Translations under genes and position numbers: made by a program
Shown: piece after piece, positions 61,205 through 64,000 of the stretch
How the letters are laid out: each line of letters opens with the position of its first letter
Numbering within the stretch: position 1 is the first letter of the stretch
NCBI GenBank assembly: GCA_047404135.1
Contig: JBDOIT010000002.1
Coordinates: 310,001 to 374,000, forward strand
DNA: 64,000 nucleotides
DNA from: JAHZKS01 sp047404135
Lineage (GTDB): Bacteria; Pseudomonadota; Alphaproteobacteria; Rickettsiales; JABSSG01
Direction: 5' to 3'
The notes under the pieces: generated by a model
Databases searched by the model: none
Seen by the model: only the letters and a program-made list of their open reading frames with translations
Told to the model about the DNA's origin: nothing

Positions 61205-64000
61205 ATGAAGGATAACGAGACTCTTTCAAAGCAATTTTCTCAGTTGTTTAGCTTGAACGGTGTCTTTGTAGAAGAGCTATACAACCAATACCTAGAAGAC
61301 CCTGCGTCTGTTGATCAAACGTGGCAGCGTTTCTTTGGATCTTTAGAAGAAGGAAAGAGGTTTGTAAGAGCTCCGTCCTGGCTTAATTACGAAAATAAAA
61401 TTTTACATGTTTCACGTGAAACATCTGAAGAAGTCCCAAAAGCCAAATCCGGAAAAGTTAGCGACATTTCAGAGAAGATATCTTCTTTTGTTAGAGAGTA
61501 CCGCGAAAGAGGGCATAATTTGGCCTCGATAGACCCTCTTGGAATAGAGGAAATTCAGCAAAAAGAAGATCTTCGCCTGGATTTAAAAAGCTTTGGTATC
61601 TCGCCGCAAGACATGAAGTCTTCTGTTGTTTTGTCATCTGAGATATGCGGCATAGACAGCGCCTCTGTTGAAGATATTATTAAGATGACGGAGGAGACAT
61701 ACTCAAAAAACATCGGGTATGAGTTTTCGCATATAGATAGTTTTAGTGAAAAAGATTGGCTTAAAGACAGAATAGAGAATTTTGACAAAGAAAATGCACC
61801 CTCTTCGGAAGAGAAAAAAGAAGTTCTTAGCGCCTTGATACAAGTAGAAACTTTTGAGCAATTTCTTCAAATGAGATTCCCTGGAGCAAAAAGATTCTCT
61901 ATAGAAGGGGCGGACAACGTGATAGTTGCTACCCGTAAAATTGTTAGGACTTTAGTTGATGAAGGAGTTGAAGAGGTGGTGTTAGGCATGCCCCACAGAG
62001 GGAGGCTTAGTGTTTTAACAAAAGTTCTAAACAAGCCTTACAAGGCAATGCTATCAGAGTTTCAAGGGAACTTAGCTCATCCAGAATCTTTGGACATATC
62101 AGGTGATGTCAAATACCATCTTGGCTCTTCTAGTGATTTAAAGTTTTCAAATGGAAAGAAAGTACATATGTCTTTGGTTGCAAACCCCTCTCACCTTGAA
62201 GCGGTTAACCCTGTTGTGGTGGGTAAGGTGAGAGCAAAGCAGGATTATCTGGGAGACCTAGATAGAAAAAAAGTAGCTGGCGTTTTGTTTCATGGAGATG
62301 CTGCCTTTGCTGGGCAGGGAGTAGTAATGGAATCCTTTATGTTAAGTGAGACAGGGGGCTACAATGCCGGAGGAACCATACACGTTGTGGTGAATAACCA
62401 AGTTGGCTTTACGGCAACTGGTAAAGAGATACATAAAGGGAGGTACACAACAGAGGTAGCTAAGATAGTTAAGGCACCAATCTTCCATGTTAATGGTAAT
62501 TGTGCCGAAGATGTTGCAAAGGTTGGCGTGATAGCCGCTCAATATCGAAATAAATACAAGAAAGATGTTGTGATAGATTTAGTTTGTTACCGTTTGCATG
62601 GGCATAATGAGATAGATGAGCCAAGATTCACTCAGCCTACAATGTATAAAAAAATATCTGAGCAGGAGACGCCAGCAAAAATCTATTTTGATAAGCTTGT
62701 TGGAGGGGGGGTTGTTGATGCTTCTTACTATTCTTCAGCCAAAGCGGAATATAAAAAATTCTTGGATAAAGCGTTGAAGGATGCTGAAAAATATAAACCT
62801 GAAAAAGAGGAGTGGTTTGAGGGGCTTTGGAAAGATTTCACGTATTACTCAGAGGGTAAATCAAAAGATAAAAACACAGGAGTTCCAGCAGAAAAGCTGC
62901 GGGAGTTGGGGAAAAAAATAACAACTATTCCTAGTAACATCAAAGCCCATAAAATAGTTGTAAGGGGTTACGCAAAAAGGGAACAAGATATTTCTTCAGG
63001 AGAAAACATTGATTGGGCAACCGCGGAAAGCTTAGCTTTTGCAACGCTTGTTTCTGAGGGTACTAGAGTAAGACTTTCCGGGCAAGATTGCAAAAGGGGA
63101 ACCTTTTCTCAAAGGCATAGCGTTGTGAAGGATCAAGAATCCGGCGAGGAGTTTGTTGGATTAAATAACATCTCAAAAGATCAGGCAAATTTTGAAGTGA
63201 TAAACAGCTTCCTGTCGGAATATGGGGTTATGGGGTTCGAATATGGATATAGCATTACTGACCCTAATGCGCTTGTCGTATGGGAAGGCCAATTTGGTGA
63301 TTTTTCTAACGGCGCACAAATTGTTATAGATCAGTTTATCTCTTCAGCAGAAACAAAATGGATGCGAGCAAGTGGATTGGTGTTATTGCTACCTCATGGA
63401 TATGAGGGACAGGGTCCTGAACATAGCTCTGCAAGGTTAGAAAGATATCTCCAGCTATGCGCAGAAAACAACATGCAAGTTGTGAATTGCACAACTCCTG
63501 CAAACTATTTCCATGTATTACGTAGGCAAATTCATAGAAATTACAGGAAACCCTTGATAGTAATGACCCCTAAGTCGTTACTCAGAAATACTGCGGCGGT
63601 TTCGTCAATAGAAGATTTTGACAAAGGAACAGCTTTTGCTCCTATTATAGGAGACGGCAGAGATTTATATGATAGCGCGAAGAGGTTGATATTATGTAGT
63701 GGGAAGGTATACTATGATCTTATGGAGTCTCTTTCTGGGGAAAAGAAGAGTGATGTTTCGATCATAAGAATTGAGCAATATTACCCTTTCCCTGAGAAAA
63801 GTTTATTAGCTGAGATGAAGAGGTATAAAGAGGCCAAAGAGGTTGTGTGGTGCCAGGAAGAGCCTAGAAATATGGGGGCGTGGTACTTCATTAGACCAAA
63901 GATACAGGAAATGATGAAAGACTTGAAAATAAAAGAAGAATTAGAGTACGTAGGAAGAGATTATTCTGCATCAACTGCAGCAGGATATTCTTCAATCCAT
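61205..64000 (+). CDS. sucA: 2-oxoglutarate dehydrogenase E1 component (3' end just outside window)
   Basis: Decarboxylates 2-oxoglutarate with thiamine diphosphate and passes the succinyl group to E2. The 932 visible codons carry the N-terminal E2-binding segment (NGVFVEELYNQYLEDP), RFPGAKRFSIEGADN, GMPHRGRLSVL, GDVKYHLG, NPSHLEAVNPVVVGK, HGDAAFAGQG, and GQFGDFSNGAQI, HGYEGQGPEHSSAR. The final residues (STAAGYSSIH) are at the usual C-terminus, so only a few codons are missing. The HVNGNCAEDV segment (N432) is unusual where most homologues have an Asp. A parS site lies near codon 70. Confidence 0.95.
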   Translation, partial: MKDNETLSKQFSQLFSLNGVFVEELYNQYLEDPASVDQTWQRFFGSLEEGKRFVRAPSWLNYENKILHVSRETSEEVPKAKSGKVSDISEKISSFVREYRERGHNLASIDPLGIEEIQQKEDLRLDLKSFGISPQDMKSSVVLSSEICGIDSASVEDIIKMTEETYSKNIGYEFSHIDSFSEKDWLKDRIENFDKENAPSSEEKKEVLSALIQVETFEQFLQMRFPGAKRFSIEGADNVIVATRKIVRTLVDEGVEEVVLGMPHRGRLSVLTKVLNKPYKAMLSEFQGNLAHPESLDISGDVKYHLGSSSDLKFSNGKKVHMSLVANPSHLEAVNPVVVGKVRAKQDYLGDLDRKKVAGVLFHGDAAFAGQGVVMESFMLSETGGYNAGGTIHVVVNNQVGFTATGKEIHKGRYTTEVAKIVKAPIFHVNGNCAEDVAKVGVIAAQYRNKYKKDVVIDLVCYRLHGHNEIDEPRFTQPTMYKKISEQETPAKIYFDKLVGGGVVDASYYSSAKAEYKKFLDKALKDAEKYKPEKEEWFEGLWKDFTYYSEGKSKDKNTGVPAEKLRELGKKITTIPSNIKAHKIVVRGYAKREQDISSGENIDWATAESLAFATLVSEGTRVRLSGQDCKRGTFSQRHSVVKDQESGEEFVGLNNISKDQANFEVINSFLSEYGVMGFEYGYSITDPNALVVWEGQFGDFSNGAQIVIDQFISSAETKWMRASGLVLLLPHGYEGQGPEHSSARLERYLQLCAENNMQVVNCTTPANYFHVLRRQIHRNYRKPLIVMTPKSLLRNTAAVSSIEDFDKGTAFAPIIGDGRDLYDSAKRLILCSGKVYYDLMESLSGEKKSDVSIIRIEQYYPFPEKSLLAEMKRYKEAKEVVWCQEEPRNMGAWYFIRPKIQEMMKDLKIKEELEYVGRDYSASTAAGYSSIH
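61407..61424. other. parS centromere site (right), inside sucA
   Basis: A second copy of the perfect palindrome ATGTTTCACGTGAAACAT, identical over 18 bp to the one in rsmG. It encodes HVSRETS in sucA and lies about 7 kb right of the origin candidate, against about 10.4 kb left for the other site. Confidence 0.93.

Noticed and set aside
1..64000. CRISPR arrays, rRNA genes, tmRNA, SRP RNA, prophage or complete insertion sequences
   Set aside because: No regularly spaced repeats, no conserved RNA cores other than RNase P and tRNA-Phe, and no transposase or phage genes were seen.

Overview
The window looks like part of the chromosome of an obligately host-associated alphaproteobacterium, most likely Rickettsiales or a close relative. 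The family cannot be fixed from sequence alone. Reasons: low GC with housekeeping genes scattered in short operons, a parvulin gene divergent from secA, class I lysyl-tRNA synthetase, an NDUFS4-type complex I subunit, a hemC-hemD-mitofilin-hemY cluster, the gidA-gidB-parA-parB order, and the secB/dnaQ/coaE/PPSR//hemE/hemJ/rho block that surrounds the replication origin in many alphaproteobacteria. Many spacers hold decayed gene remnants, as expected of a shrinking genome.

Layout. 0-8.6 kb: 3' part of a very cysteine-rich exported-looking protein, the parvulin/SecA pair, a tiny lipoprotein, RNase P RNA and two orphan basic proteins among debris. 8.6-17.7 kb: serS, tatC, hpf, rodA, a sensor histidine kinase, cysS, a TrmJ-type methyltransferase, rpsD and 5-formyl-THF cyclo-ligase. 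17.7-21.2 kb: a surface-glycan cluster (GDP-mannose dehydratase-like, GDP-fucose synthase-like, glycosyltransferase, broken sulfotransferase-like gene). 21.2-26.7 kb: rpe, the heme/mitofilin cluster, an LD-carboxypeptidase and prfB with a programmed +1 frameshift. 26.8-31.5 kb: lepA, a DUF4164-like protein, zapA, ispA, miaB and a comM stump. 31.5-41 kb: ftsB-eno-lysK, dsbB, an orphan protein, an alpha/beta hydrolase, a second glycosyltransferase, xseB, NDUFS4-type protein and uvrD. 41-54.3 kb: tRNA-Phe, parB-parA-rsmG-mnmG, a DciA-like protein, rppH, a divergent polysaccharide deacetylase, parE, iscX, ftsA, secB, dnaQ, coaE and PPSR, nearly all on the minus strand. 54.5-64 kb: hemE, hemJ, rho, mdh, sucC, sucD and sucA, all on the plus strand.

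The strongest systems-level picture is replication and segregation. The spacer 54270-54531 sits where gene orientation switches, holds DnaA-box-like repeats and an AT-rich run, and is a good oriC candidate. Two identical 18-bp parS palindromes lie inside rsmG and sucA, about 10.4 kb and 7.0 kb to either side, with parA and parB next to the left one. The most GC-rich DNA of the window is also around this point.

Other points of interest are a short mitofilin (Mic60-like) protein and a truncated HemY in the hem cluster, a SucA with an unusual residue at the expected Mg-thiamine-diphosphate ligand, the prfB frameshift site, and a series of recognisable pseudogenes. I see no CRISPR array, intact transposon, prophage or toxin-antitoxin locus. 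I found no clear new multi-gene system; the unrecognised proteins are the best places to look.
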